Below are positions 1 to 7,813 of a DNA stretch of 64,000 bases, piece after piece (the stretch's first letter is position 1; each line of letters begins with the position of its first letter). The stretch is from contig CAZWMD010000015.1 of the NCBI GenBank assembly GCA_964634815.1, positions 1 to 64,000 on the forward strand, written 5' to 3'. The DNA is from JALZVT01 sp964634815 (lineage in GTDB: Bacteria > Pseudomonadota > Gammaproteobacteria > Pseudomonadales > Azotimanducaceae). The position numbers were made by a program, and so were the translations under genes. The notes below the pieces were generated by a model that was given only the letters and a program-made list of their open reading frames with translations, searched no databases and was not told the DNA's origin.

Positions 1-135
1 CAACGCTTTGCCAATATTCTTCCAGATGCAAAGCTCATTGTTTACCCGGAGGTTGGGCACATACCCATGGAAGAAATCCCTGAGCGCTCCGCTGCAGACG
101 TTCGCGCTTTTTTGCATAACCGTGTCGGCCCGTGA
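1..135 (+). CDS. alpha/beta hydrolase, C-terminal fragment
   Basis: An open frame enters from the left edge and stops at TGA 133-135, giving the last 44 residues of a protein. The segment VGHIPMEEIPE has the form that carries the catalytic histidine in alpha/beta-hydrolase-fold enzymes (GH.P..E.P), and the tail RSAADVRAFL fits their last helix. The hydrolase core lies outside the window, so the substrate cannot be inferred. The MFS gene starts 28 bases downstream on the same strand, so the two may be cotranscribed. Confidence 0.7.
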   Translation, partial: QRFANILPDAKLIVYPEVGHIPMEEIPERSAADVRAFLHNRVGP

Positions 136-163
136 GTGGCAATGAGCAACCAGTGAGTCACAA

Positions 164-1372
164 ATGAATCGGGAGTTTCGTGCCTACATGGGCTCTACCG
201 GTTTTGTCGGGCTCGCTTTTGCCATGCAACAGCTTCTTATTAGTTGGCTGCTGGTCGGAGAGCTCTTGTTGCCCGCTGATCGAGTGGGGGTGTTGCAGGC
301 ACTTATGGCCATTCCGGGACTGTTCTTAATGTTGTGGGGAGGCGCCAGTGCGGATCGATCAGATCCTCGAACCCTGCTGTTGTCGGTTTATCTGCTGGCC
401 CCCCTCTTGCCTCTTTTTCTCATCATAGTCGACGGCTTTGGGGCACTGACCGAATGGTCAGTGGTGCTGTGGGGACTGGGCATGAGCACAGTGATCTCGT
501 TCTCTATGCCCGCCCAGCAAGCCATTTTAAATCGTGTCGCCGCCAGCAGCGACATTCAAAAAGGCGTCTCCATTGCAACGGCTATTGGTTTTCTGGTGCA
601 GATCATCGGCTTGTTTGCCGCTGGTCAACTAGAACTTATCGGCCTTAGAAACGTACTGATGCTTCAGGGCGTGGCACTCGTGATCGGCGCGCTCATGATC
701 AAACAGTTGACCGCTGTACCCACCCAGACACCACAAAAAACCGAGAGTGCACTGGCAAATATTGGCGAAGGCCTAAGGGCAACGGTCAAACACAGAGTTA
801 TCTTTCAAATCCTGGCAATAAATTTTCTATCGAGCATCTTCAACGCTGGCGCGTTCATGACCGCTTTCCCCTACATCATCAAGCGCGTATACGACGGCGA
901 CGCCCAACTGCTTGCCATCATGATGGCAGTCTTTTTTGCCGGGGCGATGCTTGCCAATCTACTCATGATGAAACTGATGCCCTTTGCGCAACCTGGTCGC
1001 CTGTTTCTGCTGATGCAACTGTCTCGAATTCTTGTACTTTGGCTGATGTGGATCGAGCCCAGTTGGTGGTTGCTGGTGGTGGCGACTATAGGCTGGGGCA
1101 TCAATATGGGATTCACTTCTACCCTGACTCGCACCATCGTTCAGGAATCTGCGGCATCTGAGTTTCGCGGCAGAATAATGAGTGTGCTCACCCTGTCGAT
1201 GATCGGCAGCGCTCCAATAGGCGCCATCATCCTGGGAGTCATCATTGAATCTATTGGCACACTCGACGCCCTGGTGCCAGCAATGCTCCTGTCTGCCGGG
1301 CTGTTTGTCTACGGCATCAGCCGCACAGAGGTCTGGAGTTATGTTTCACCCGCAGTACCGGCGTCTAACTGA
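164..1372 (+). CDS. MFS transporter
   Basis: This 402-residue, almost entirely hydrophobic protein has about twelve predicted membrane segments, the usual architecture of a major facilitator carrier in the inner membrane. The loop after the second segment, GGASADRSDPRTLLL, matches the family's conserved DR...R loop motif. The overall pattern resembles the MFS_3 / EntS-like exporters, so drug or metabolite export is the likely role, but the substrate is unknown. The ATG at 164 lacks a clear Shine-Dalgarno sequence, which fits translation coupled to the hydrolase gene just upstream. The gene converges on the AIM24-family gene with one base between the stop codons. Family assignment is firm; function is inference. 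Confidence 0.85.
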   Translation: MNREFRAYMGSTGFVGLAFAMQQLLISWLLVGELLLPADRVGVLQALMAIPGLFLMLWGGASADRSDPRTLLLSVYLLAPLLPLFLIIVDGFGALTEWSVVLWGLGMSTVISFSMPAQQAILNRVAASSDIQKGVSIATAIGFLVQIIGLFAAGQLELIGLRNVLMLQGVALVIGALMIKQLTAVPTQTPQKTESALANIGEGLRATVKHRVIFQILAINFLSSIFNAGAFMTAFPYIIKRVYDGDAQLLAIMMAVFFAGAMLANLLMMKLMPFAQPGRLFLLMQLSRILVLWLMWIEPSWWLLVVATIGWGINMGFTSTLTRTIVQESAASEFRGRIMSVLTLSMIGSAPIGAIILGVIIESIGTLDALVPAMLLSAGLFVYGISRTEVWSYVSPAVPASN

Positions 1373-1373
1373 G

Positions 1374-2162
1374 CTACTTGTCGCCAAACAGATCACCGAG
1401 ACCACCCAACACTGAGCCTTCACCCTTGGAGCCCCCTACAGAGGCCGCGCGTAACACGCGATTTGCCAGCCTGGAAAAAGGCAAGCTCTGCAAGTAAACC
1501 GTCCCGGTTCCTCGCAACGTAGCCAAAAACAATCCTTCACCACCAAATACCATGGACTTGAGGTTGCCGGCTCGTTCAATGTCATAGTCGATACCCGGCG
1601 TAAATGCCGCAATACACCCTGTATCTACGCGGATCGTTTCGTTGTTAAGCTCACGCTTAATCACTGTCCCACCCACATGAACAAACGCCAGACCGTCTCC
1701 TCGCAGGCGTTGTAAAATAAAGCCTTCGCCACCAAAAAAACCTGCACCCAGTTTTTTGTGGAACGCTATATCCAGACTGGTGCCAAAGGCCGCACACAAA
1801 AATGCATCTTTCTGGCAGATAAGTTCTTCACCCATCTCAGCCATATCAATGGGTATTATTTTTCCTGGATAAGGTGCGGCGAAAGCCACGCGACGCTTGC
1901 CCTCACCGTTGTTGGCAAAATGGGTCATGAAAATGGATTCACCGGTAAGAACTCGCTTGCCGACATTGAGGATAGAATCAAGCATGCCACCGGCAGGTTT
2001 GGAGCCGTCACCCATCTTTGTTTCAAAACCGATGCCATCTTCCATGTAGTTCATGGCGCCCGCTTCAGCAATAACAACTTCAGCTGGATCGAGTTCCACC
2101 TCGACAATCTGCATGTCGTCGCCAAATATCTCGTAATCCACCTCATGACAACGCATATCCAC
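1374..2162 (-). CDS. TIGR00266 / AIM24 family protein
   Basis: The 262-residue protein is glycine-rich and beta-rich, with blocks such as GAGFFGGEGFILQRLRGDG and VFGGEGLFLATLRGTG that are typical of the TIGR00266 (AIM24-like) family. Members are soluble double-psi beta-barrel-like proteins of unknown biochemical role in bacteria, related to a mitochondrial biogenesis factor in fungi. No signal peptide is visible. It is divergent from the DUF6644-like genes, and the roughly 120-base intergenic region must hold both promoters, although no convincing -35/-10 pair was seen. Length agrees with the family. Confidence 0.85.
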   Translation of the reverse strand: MDMRCHEVDYEIFGDDMQIVEVELDPAEVVIAEAGAMNYMEDGIGFETKMGDGSKPAGGMLDSILNVGKRVLTGESIFMTHFANNGEGKRRVAFAAPYPGKIIPIDMAEMGEELICQKDAFLCAAFGTSLDIAFHKKLGAGFFGGEGFILQRLRGDGLAFVHVGGTVIKRELNNETIRVDTGCIAAFTPGIDYDIERAGNLKSMVFGGEGLFLATLRGTGTVYLQSLPFSRLANRVLRAASVGGSKGEGSVLGGLGDLFGDK

Positions 2163-2282
2163 TCCTTAGGTACTTATCGCAATTCACAAAACAACAATGA
2201 CAAAAAGGCAAAGCCGCTAATTGGTTTGCAAGCAATTCTGCCTAAAGACGAAGTGATGCGCTAGACTGGCCGCCTCGGATGG

Positions 2283-2882
2283 TTGGAGGGGGCCGACATC
2301 CTGAACGAACTACTTTTATCTCTGGCGCATTGGATCGACAGCCAGTCCACCAGCACAGCGCTGCATGAATCGTTTTATATGTACAACTGGGTTGAGTCGA
2401 CCCATGTCCTCACACTGATGCTGTTTCTTGGCATGCTGATCATTATTGATCTACGCATGCTGGGCTGGATATTCCCGACCATTCCCGCCTCAGAAATTGC
2501 AGCCAGACTGGACAAGCCACTGCTTATTGGCATGGCTATCATGTTCATTACCGGGTTCGCGCTCTATTACGCGATTCCAGTTCGAACAACCCAGAGCATC
2601 TGGTTTCGAATAAAAGTGATTTTGCTGATTGCGGCGGCCGTCAATGCCTTGCTGTTCCGCGCACGAATGCGCGCCAGCGTCGATAGCTGGGATACCCATG
2701 CAAAACCCCCGGCCAACATTCGCTATGCCGCAGGCGCATCACTCACTTTATGGGCGGGCGTCGTGATCACGGGTCGAACCATTGCTTACGACTGGTTCGA
2801 TTGCCACAAACAAATGCCTGACTTTTTATACTGGGCCGCAGGTTGCGTCACCGAACTCGCAACCTCCGGATCGCAGGGCTAA
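2283..2882 (+). CDS. DUF6644-like integral membrane protein
   Basis: A 199-residue protein with about four to five hydrophobic helices (roughly residues 38-60, 78-96, 106-124 and 145-165). The N-terminal pattern of a short amphipathic start followed by WVESTHVLTLMLFLGMLIIIDLR resembles the DUF6644 family and is echoed in the next gene, so the two look like diverged duplicates. No function is known for the family. The open frame starts at TTG 2283; a later ATG at about 2376 is possible, but it would cut off residues that look conserved. It is followed directly by its paralog (stop at 2880-2882, next start 2888), which implies one operon. Confidence 0.6.
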   Translation: MEGADILNELLLSLAHWIDSQSTSTALHESFYMYNWVESTHVLTLMLFLGMLIIIDLRMLGWIFPTIPASEIAARLDKPLLIGMAIMFITGFALYYAIPVRTTQSIWFRIKVILLIAAAVNALLFRARMRASVDSWDTHAKPPANIRYAAGASLTLWAGVVITGRTIAYDWFDCHKQMPDFLYWAAGCVTELATSGSQG

Positions 2883-2887
2883 GCGAA

Positions 2888-3367
2888 GTGATCGACACTC
2901 TGCCTTTTTTCGAATGGCTGGATACTTCCGCACTTGCCTCAATTGCAAAGTCGTACGGCGGCGTTTTTGCGGTGGTGCAAATGTTTCATTTACTTGCCAT
3001 GGCGATGCTTGGCGGCATGGTGTTACTTGGTGATCTGCGTTTGCTGAATCTACTACTCAAGAGCGTGCCATCAGAGCAGGTCATAGAACAGACTCATCGC
3101 TGGTTTGGGTATGCATTGATCGTTGCCATTCTGAGTGGAACATTCATGGCATCTGCTGTTGCGATGAAGCTCTACTACAACGAGAGTTTCTGGGTAAAGA
3201 TGACCAGCCTGTTTGCAGGCATTGTGTTTGTCTACGCTATACGCACACCGCTACTCAGGTTCCAACACTCAAGCATCAACCCCTGGGCATTAAAGGCACT
3301 CGCCGTAACCTCCATGCTACTGTGGTTTACAGTAGCGGCCAGTGGTCGCTGGATTGGATTCTCCTGA
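2888..3367 (+). CDS. DUF6644-like membrane protein, second copy
   Basis: From the GTG at 2888 this encodes 159 residues beginning VIDTLPFFEWLDTSALA, the typical opening of DUF6644 proteins. The frame is open further upstream to a TTG at 2843, but that would overlap the previous gene by 40 bases and add residues unlike the family. Four membrane helices are evident. LLAMAMLGGMVLLGDLRLL matches the equivalent helix pair of the upstream gene (LTLMLFLGMLIIIDLRMLG), supporting duplication. Function is unknown. A small membrane-peptide gene follows 44 bases downstream. Confidence 0.6.
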   Translation: MIDTLPFFEWLDTSALASIAKSYGGVFAVVQMFHLLAMAMLGGMVLLGDLRLLNLLLKSVPSEQVIEQTHRWFGYALIVAILSGTFMASAVAMKLYYNESFWVKMTSLFAGIVFVYAIRTPLLRFQHSSINPWALKALAVTSMLLWFTVAASGRWIGFS

Positions 3368-3411
3368 GAGTAGGGTTCAGATTAGAGACCGCAGCATAGA
3401 GAATAGAAACT

Positions 3412-3549
3412 ATGGCACCCGAACAGAAAAAACGACGGCTTGAGCAAATTGCACTATTGTTTGCAGGTACGGTGGTCGTAGCCTCGATCTGGCACTGGCA
3501 TCTGCAAGTGCAAAGCGTTCTGGAAATTCTTGAGATGGCCTACGGCTAA
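3412..3549 (+). CDS. small single-pass membrane protein (45 aa)
   Basis: ATG 3412 to TAA 3547-3549 encodes 45 residues. A basic, charged N-terminus (MAPEQKKRRLEQ) is followed by one hydrophobic helix (IALLFAGTVVVASIW) and a short amphipathic tail rich in His, Trp and Gln. The composition is what is expected of a genuine small inner-membrane protein, and it continues the strand and spacing of the two DUF6644-like genes. It may be an accessory subunit of whatever those proteins form, which is inference. The SD-like sequence is weak (agaga at about 3400). No homolog was identified by eye. Confidence 0.5.
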   Translation: MAPEQKKRRLEQIALLFAGTVVVASIWHWHLQVQSVLEILEMAYG

Positions 3550-3583
3550 CAGGCCGCACTCACTTTCCTAGGCTTGGCGCCAC

Positions 3584-3683
3584 NNNNNNNNNNNNNNNNN
3601 NNNNNNNNNNNNNNNNNNNNNNNNNNNNNNNNNNNNNNNNNNNNNNNNNNNNNNNNNNNNNNNNNNNNNNNNNNNNNNNNNNN
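3584..3683. other. assembly gap (100 N) flanked by an identical 16-mer
   Basis: Exactly 100 N. The 16 bases before the gap (3568-3583) and after it (3684-3699) are the same, ctaggcttggcgccac. That is what two contigs sharing an unmerged end overlap would look like, so the true gap may be zero or slightly negative. If collapsed, the MBL-hydrolase stop codon would lie about 20 bases from the end of the 45-residue membrane-protein gene. Confidence 0.85.
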
Positions 3684-4739
3684 CTAGGCTTGGCGCCACC
3701 AGGCCACCCCCTGCTCATCTTCTTCAACGGTCAGCATGCGCCTCTCCAGTGCGCAATGCAGATGTGCAATGGATTCACCTGTGGCCGGGAAAAAGCTCAT
3801 ATCGGTGATCTTGCTTTTGAACAGCGCTGGAAACACATCAACAGCGCGCTTGGGTTCATCGCACATATCATAGAGTTTCTCGAGCGCCACCTCATGCCAG
3901 TCAATAAGCGCCGTCAAGCGTTCGTGCACTCCCTCATACAAACTCTCATGGGCAGGCAACACCAGCAGATTTGGTGGCAACAGCTCGCGAAACCGGGCAC
4001 AGGTATTGAGAAAATCCATCAACGGGTTTGCATGCGGCTCACTGGGCTGAACGCTGACGTTTGGGGTGATCTTGGGCAATAGCTGATCCCCGCCTATGAT
4101 CAACTTAAGCTCCGGGCAATACAGGCAAACGTGCTCTGGTGCATGACCGTGACCAATGACGGCACGCCACTCACGATCACCAATTTCAATATACTGGCCA
4201 TCACTGATCCGTCGGTAGCCTGCCGGCAGAGGCGGCATGTTGGCTCCGAACTGACCAAAACGCTGTCGGTATCGATCCAGCCGATCCTCCGTAAACCCGG
4301 CTCTTCGATAAAATCGAATCGCATCGTCCGGCACATCAGCAGGTCCGTCGGCAGCCATCACCTTGCACATATAAAAGTCGGCCCGGCTCATCCACAACTC
4401 ACAGCCCCAACGCTTGGTTATCCAGCCCACCAGTCCGGTATGGTCGGTATGCAAATGGGTAGCGATGACCCTCGTCACCGGAAGCCCGTCCAGGTGGTTG
4501 GCAAAGATGCTCTCCCAATGACCTTTGACAGCATCAGACGGAACACCTGTATCAACAATGGTCCAACCTGGCCCATCACGTAGCAGCCAGACGTTGATGT
4601 GATTGAGCCGGCCACCCATTGGCATTCGGACCCAATAGACGCCATCGGCCAGTTGCGTAACCCCACCTGGCTCAGGCGCTGCATCCTGAAATCGATAGCG
4701 CAGCGGATCAAACCCGCGCTTCGACATGTTGTCTACCAT
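3684..4739 (-). CDS. MBL-fold metallo-hydrolase
   Basis: A 351-residue protein with the metallo-beta-lactamase-fold metal motif THLHTDHTG (His95, His97, Asp99, His100), a further histidine in IGHGHAPEHVC and a metal-bridging aspartate in GGDQLLP. The C-terminal part, with helices after HESLYEGVHERLTALIDWH, resembles the winged-helix tail of LACTB2-like hydrolases. Such enzymes hydrolyse thioesters, esters or phosphodiesters; the substrate here is unknown. An SD-like GGAGAG sits five bases before the ATG, supporting this start. It is divergent from a Rieske oxygenase, so a shared catabolic role is plausible. The TAG stop falls at the very edge of the assembly gap. Confidence 0.85.
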   Translation of the reverse strand: MVDNMSKRGFDPLRYRFQDAAPEPGGVTQLADGVYWVRMPMGGRLNHINVWLLRDGPGWTIVDTGVPSDAVKGHWESIFANHLDGLPVTRVIATHLHTDHTGLVGWITKRWGCELWMSRADFYMCKVMAADGPADVPDDAIRFYRRAGFTEDRLDRYRQRFGQFGANMPPLPAGYRRISDGQYIEIGDREWRAVIGHGHAPEHVCLYCPELKLIIGGDQLLPKITPNVSVQPSEPHANPLMDFLNTCARFRELLPPNLLVLPAHESLYEGVHERLTALIDWHEVALEKLYDMCDEPKRAVDVFPALFKSKITDMSFFPATGESIAHLHCALERRMLTVEEDEQGVAWWRQA

Positions 4740-4832
4740 CTGTACTCTCCGGGATGCGTCCTGACTTCACCAAGCCTACTCAAGCAGACACAACAGGGGT
4801 AGTCTAAAAAGAGCTGACCAACGGAGGAGACT

Positions 4833-6113
4833 ATGGAACAACAAGATATCGACCGTATCTATGCACTCATGGAGTTTGAGGCCGCACGTACACAGCCTCC
4901 AAGAGACTTCCCTGAGCTACCTGATCTTCCCGGTGGTCGCTATACCGATCCCAGATTTTTTGAGCTGGAACAGCAACACATCTGGCGCAAGTCGTGGCTT
5001 TTAGCCTCACACATAGACGAGGTACCTGAACCCGGCTGTTACCGGCTGTGGGAAAATGCGGGGCAACCCGTTGTGATTGTCCACGAAAAGACGGACCAGC
5101 CAGAGGGCAAGATCAACGCCTTCTATAACACCTGTAGTCATCGCGGCGCGCCTATCATCACCGACCAGGCCGGAAAACGGCCGCTGCTGACCTGCAAATA
5201 TCACGGTTGGAGCTACACCCATGGCGGCGACCTTATTGCGCTACGCGACGAGCAGGACTTTCACAACCTCGACAAATCCTGCCGCGGACTGAAATCAATT
5301 CGCTGCGAACGCTTTGGCAACTTTATCTTTGTGAACTTTGACGACGAAGCACCCTCTCTGCTCGACTGGCTGGGTCCAATTGCAGATGAATGGCGCGAGT
5401 TTCAGTTCGACAAATGCCGCCTTTCAGCCCGACACATCTTTGATCTGAACTGCAATTGGAAGATCGCCATGGAGGCCAATACAGAGGTCTACCACGTACC
5501 CAGCATCCACCCCACAACCGTCGCACCCATGCTCGATTATCGACGCAACGTGAACACCCTCTATCCAAATGGCCACGGGCGGATGATTGCTCCAACACCC
5601 GCTAGTGGTTTGGCTAGTCGGACGGATCGGCTACCCGGTGCACCGCAGATCGACACCGTGTCCGAAATTGGTCGAACATGCACCCAAAGCTACGGCATCT
5701 TCCCAAACTGGGTTTCACCACTAAGCAACTTCATGGTCCCACCACTGCAGTTTTGGCCCAATGGCATCAACAAATGCAGGCTTGAAACCTGGACCACCGC
5801 ACCGGACTGGGGCGACGGCCCAGGCCCCGATCTCTGGACTCAGAACAACGGCGAGATGCTATCGCCGGTGCTGCTTGAGGACACAGAATTTGGCGAATGG
5901 ATACAGAAGTCGGTGGAGTCCTGGGGATTTAAGGGTGTGCCCTTGAGTTACCAGGAAGCGCGCATCTATCACTGGAATCAGGCAGCAGACAAACTGATTG
6001 GCATCGACAACATTCCCCCGGAACTCAGAGTCGCTCAGGTGATCGATGATCATTGGATCTATCCCAATGACCCAAGGCTGGCGGAGATGACAGACGTTGC
6101 AAGCGCTGGCTAA
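4833..6113 (+). CDS. Rieske aromatic-ring-hydroxylating-type oxygenase, alpha subunit
   Basis: The 426-residue protein has an N-terminal Rieske [2Fe-2S] domain with ligands Cys101, His103, Cys121 and His124 (CSH...CKYH), then a catalytic domain whose mononuclear iron site is in NWKIAMEANTEVYHVPSIH (His221 and His226). The residue three before the first iron histidine, usually Asp in naphthalene-dioxygenase-type enzymes, is Glu218. No ferredoxin or reductase gene lies nearby, so electrons must come from elsewhere. A good SD (ggaggaga) precedes the ATG. It is divergent from the MBL hydrolase and followed by a TetR gene, its likely regulator. Substrate unknown. Confidence 0.9.
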   Translation: MEQQDIDRIYALMEFEAARTQPPRDFPELPDLPGGRYTDPRFFELEQQHIWRKSWLLASHIDEVPEPGCYRLWENAGQPVVIVHEKTDQPEGKINAFYNTCSHRGAPIITDQAGKRPLLTCKYHGWSYTHGGDLIALRDEQDFHNLDKSCRGLKSIRCERFGNFIFVNFDDEAPSLLDWLGPIADEWREFQFDKCRLSARHIFDLNCNWKIAMEANTEVYHVPSIHPTTVAPMLDYRRNVNTLYPNGHGRMIAPTPASGLASRTDRLPGAPQIDTVSEIGRTCTQSYGIFPNWVSPLSNFMVPPLQFWPNGINKCRLETWTTAPDWGDGPGPDLWTQNNGEMLSPVLLEDTEFGEWIQKSVESWGFKGVPLSYQEARIYHWNQAADKLIGIDNIPPELRVAQVIDDHWIYPNDPRLAEMTDVASAG

Positions 6114-6142
6114 TCTGACCTCCAGTATCGCTCCACTATCCG

Positions 6143-6167
6143 CCGGCCCTCAGGCTGGCAGGGCTGG
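6143..6167 (+). terminator. GC-rich hairpin between the oxygenase and TetR genes
   Basis: ccggccct pairs with agggctgg across a 9-base loop, an 8-bp stem with one G.U pair. No U-tract follows (taatatag comes next), so it could be a weak terminator, an mRNA-stabilising hairpin, or chance. Confidence 0.3.
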
Positions 6168-6178
6168 TAATATAGCGT

Positions 6179-6814
6179 ATGCCATTCAGCCAGAATAAGC
6201 GCCGCACCCCACGCCAGCAGGAACGCCGCCAGCGTATTCTTGAGGCGGCGCGCTGCGCGCTTTCAGATAATGGCTACGAACGACTGAATATGCGCGATCT
6301 CGCTGTTGCCGCCGGCGTATCCCCAACAACCCTGTATAACCAGTTTGAAAACAAAGATACGCTGGTGCTCGCCGCACTGAGCGACATGCTGCAACACATC
6401 GATTGGGACGTCAGCGCAACAGAATCGCGGGGTATCGCACGAGTGCTCGCGCGAGCAGAAGCCGTCACTACCCAGATGAATCTTCATCCAGCCTACGCTG
6501 AGGCCATGATCTTGATGCTGATCAACGCCTCACCAGAAGATTTGATTGTCCAAATTCTCCTCAACAGCGCCCTCGGCGAAACCGGTACCCGGATCGACGA
6601 AATGCTGGAGCTGGGAGAGATTGAACCAGATACCAATCGTGAGGGTCTTCTGCGCCGGCTGGCAACCGGCGGCTGGGCAGCAATATTGCTCTGGCAGAAG
6701 AAGATCATTCCGGCAGAGAATCTCGGCTCGCAATATCGAGAAAACCTACTCGCAAGTATGTGGCCTGTGCTGACACCCAGCGCCCGGGAAACATGGCGCG
6801 ATACCTTCAACTAG
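6179..6814 (+). CDS. TetR/AcrR family transcriptional regulator
   Basis: A 211-residue protein with a basic N-terminus (QNKRRTPRQQERRQRILEA) and a helix-turn-helix at about residues 39-58 (LAVAAGVSPTTLYNQFENKD), the hallmark of TetR repressors. The variable C-terminal part (about 70-200) would bind ligand and dimerise. It lies 65 bases after the Rieske oxygenase gene on the same strand, so control of that oxygenase or of itself is the simplest inference. The gene is complete and ends three bases before an assembly gap, so its downstream neighbour is uncertain. Confidence 0.85.
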   Translation: MPFSQNKRRTPRQQERRQRILEAARCALSDNGYERLNMRDLAVAAGVSPTTLYNQFENKDTLVLAALSDMLQHIDWDVSATESRGIARVLARAEAVTTQMNLHPAYAEAMILMLINASPEDLIVQILLNSALGETGTRIDEMLELGEIEPDTNREGLLRRLATGGWAAILLWQKKIIPAENLGSQYRENLLASMWPVLTPSARETWRDTFN

Positions 6815-6817
6815 CTC

Positions 6818-6917
6818 NNNNNNNNNNNNNNNNNNNNNNNNNNNNNNNNNNNNNNNNNNNNNNNNNNNNNNNNNNNNNNNNNNNNNNNNNNNNNNNNNNN
6901 NNNNNNNNNNNNNNNNN
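6818..6917. other. assembly gap (100 N)
   Basis: Exactly 100 N of unknown true length between the TetR gene and the operator-rich region upstream of the GntR gene. The flanking bases do not overlap, so sequence is probably missing here. Confidence 0.9.
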
Positions 6918-6940
6918 TGCCTAAAGCGGTACCAGCTCAC

Positions 6941-6965
6941 ACTTTGTTACTCGAAGTAACAAAGT
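6941..6965. promoter_or_regulatory. perfect inverted repeat upstream of the GntR-family gene
   Basis: Two 11-base arms, actttgttact and agtaacaaagt, flank a 3-base centre (cga), a perfect 25-base palindrome 90 bases before the GntR start codon. It contains the half-site TTGTTAC. It is not followed by a U-run, so it looks more like an operator than a terminator. The regulator could be the adjacent GntR protein or the TetR protein beyond the gap. Confidence 0.6.
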
Positions 6966-6998
6966 ACTGGACATATGCCCCTGCCTGAGTAGACTGCC

Positions 6999-7030
6999 CT
7001 GACCAACTTGGTCAGACCACCACGGTCTGA
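6999..7030. promoter_or_regulatory. FadR/GntR-like operator cluster
   Basis: Overlapping palindromes: ctgacca/tggtcag with a 3-base centre (6999-7015), TGGTCAGACCA (7009-7019), and tcagacc/ggtctga with a 5-base centre (7012-7030). TGGTCAGACCA fits the TNGTNNNACNA pattern of GntR regulators of the FadR subfamily and the core of the FadR site. The cluster lies 25-56 bases before the GntR ATG, consistent with autoregulation and control of the efflux/oxidoreductase genes downstream. A further smaller repeat, aatttc/gaaatt, is at 7033-7048. Confidence 0.6.
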
Positions 7031-7054
7031 TCAATTTCACGGGAAATTCACACC

Positions 7055-7813
7055 ATGGCCGGCAAACACACAACCATCGCCGATGCGTTAATCGAAGACA
7101 TTCTCTCTGGCCACTACCGAGTGGGCGAACGATTGCCCTCCGAACGTGATCTGGCCAGCCGCTTTGCGGCAAACCGCGGCGCCGTACGCGAGGCGATGAA
7201 ACAACTCGAGCAAATGGGCCTTGCGAGCATCCAGCCCGGAGGTGCCCGGGTAAACGCCATCCAACAAGCCAGCCTCGATGTGGTTGGCAAGCTGATGGCG
7301 AGAGGCAACCTGCCAGACGCAGAGTTGCTTGATCAGATTCTCGTTGTGTTCAGCGCGCTAACGGCCATCGCAGCTGAAGGCGCGTTGGTTAATGGCAGCG
7401 ACGAAGACATTGCGAAGATTCGTTCGCTGGTTGCGCCACTGACTCAGGCCGACCTGGATCCAGAAGAACACCAGGCCGCTCGATTTGCGCTTATGGAAGC
7501 CATCATGCTGACCAGCGGCAATCTGATCTGTCACCTAATTGCTCGCACACTGTTTGAACAGTTCGAACCGAGCATGCATCCGTTGGAACCTTTTGCAAAA
7601 AGTCAGCTCGATACCCAGACCTATACAACGTACGCCGTCCAACTCGATCAAGCACTGGCCACCAAAGATATTCCAGCGATGCGGGCGACTTTCGAAGCCT
7701 TTTCCAAACTTAATCGACGCACCGTAATGCATGCATTCGAAGCGGCACGCAATCACATGAATTCAAACACACCAGAACAAATCATCGCTCCTAAACAGCA
7801 GGCCACAAACTGA
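7055..7813 (+). CDS. GntR family transcriptional regulator (FadR/FCD type)
   Basis: A 252-residue protein. Residues about 7-70 form the GntR winged helix-turn-helix (GERLPSERDLASRFAANRGAV, then REAMKQLEQMGL). The helical remainder, with the 70-230 segment LDQILVVFSALTAIAAEGAL, resembles the FadR/FCD effector domain that binds acyl-CoAs or carboxylates. FadR-like palindromes lie just upstream. Its TGA overlaps the ATG of the RND adaptor by one base (TGATG), so translation is coupled and the regulator is almost certainly part of the efflux operon. The ligand is unknown; a fatty or other organic acid or its CoA ester is a reasonable guess. Confidence 0.85.
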   Translation: MAGKHTTIADALIEDILSGHYRVGERLPSERDLASRFAANRGAVREAMKQLEQMGLASIQPGGARVNAIQQASLDVVGKLMARGNLPDAELLDQILVVFSALTAIAAEGALVNGSDEDIAKIRSLVAPLTQADLDPEEHQAARFALMEAIMLTSGNLICHLIARTLFEQFEPSMHPLEPFAKSQLDTQTYTTYAVQLDQALATKDIPAMRATFEAFSKLNRRTVMHAFEAARNHMNSNTPEQIIAPKQQATN

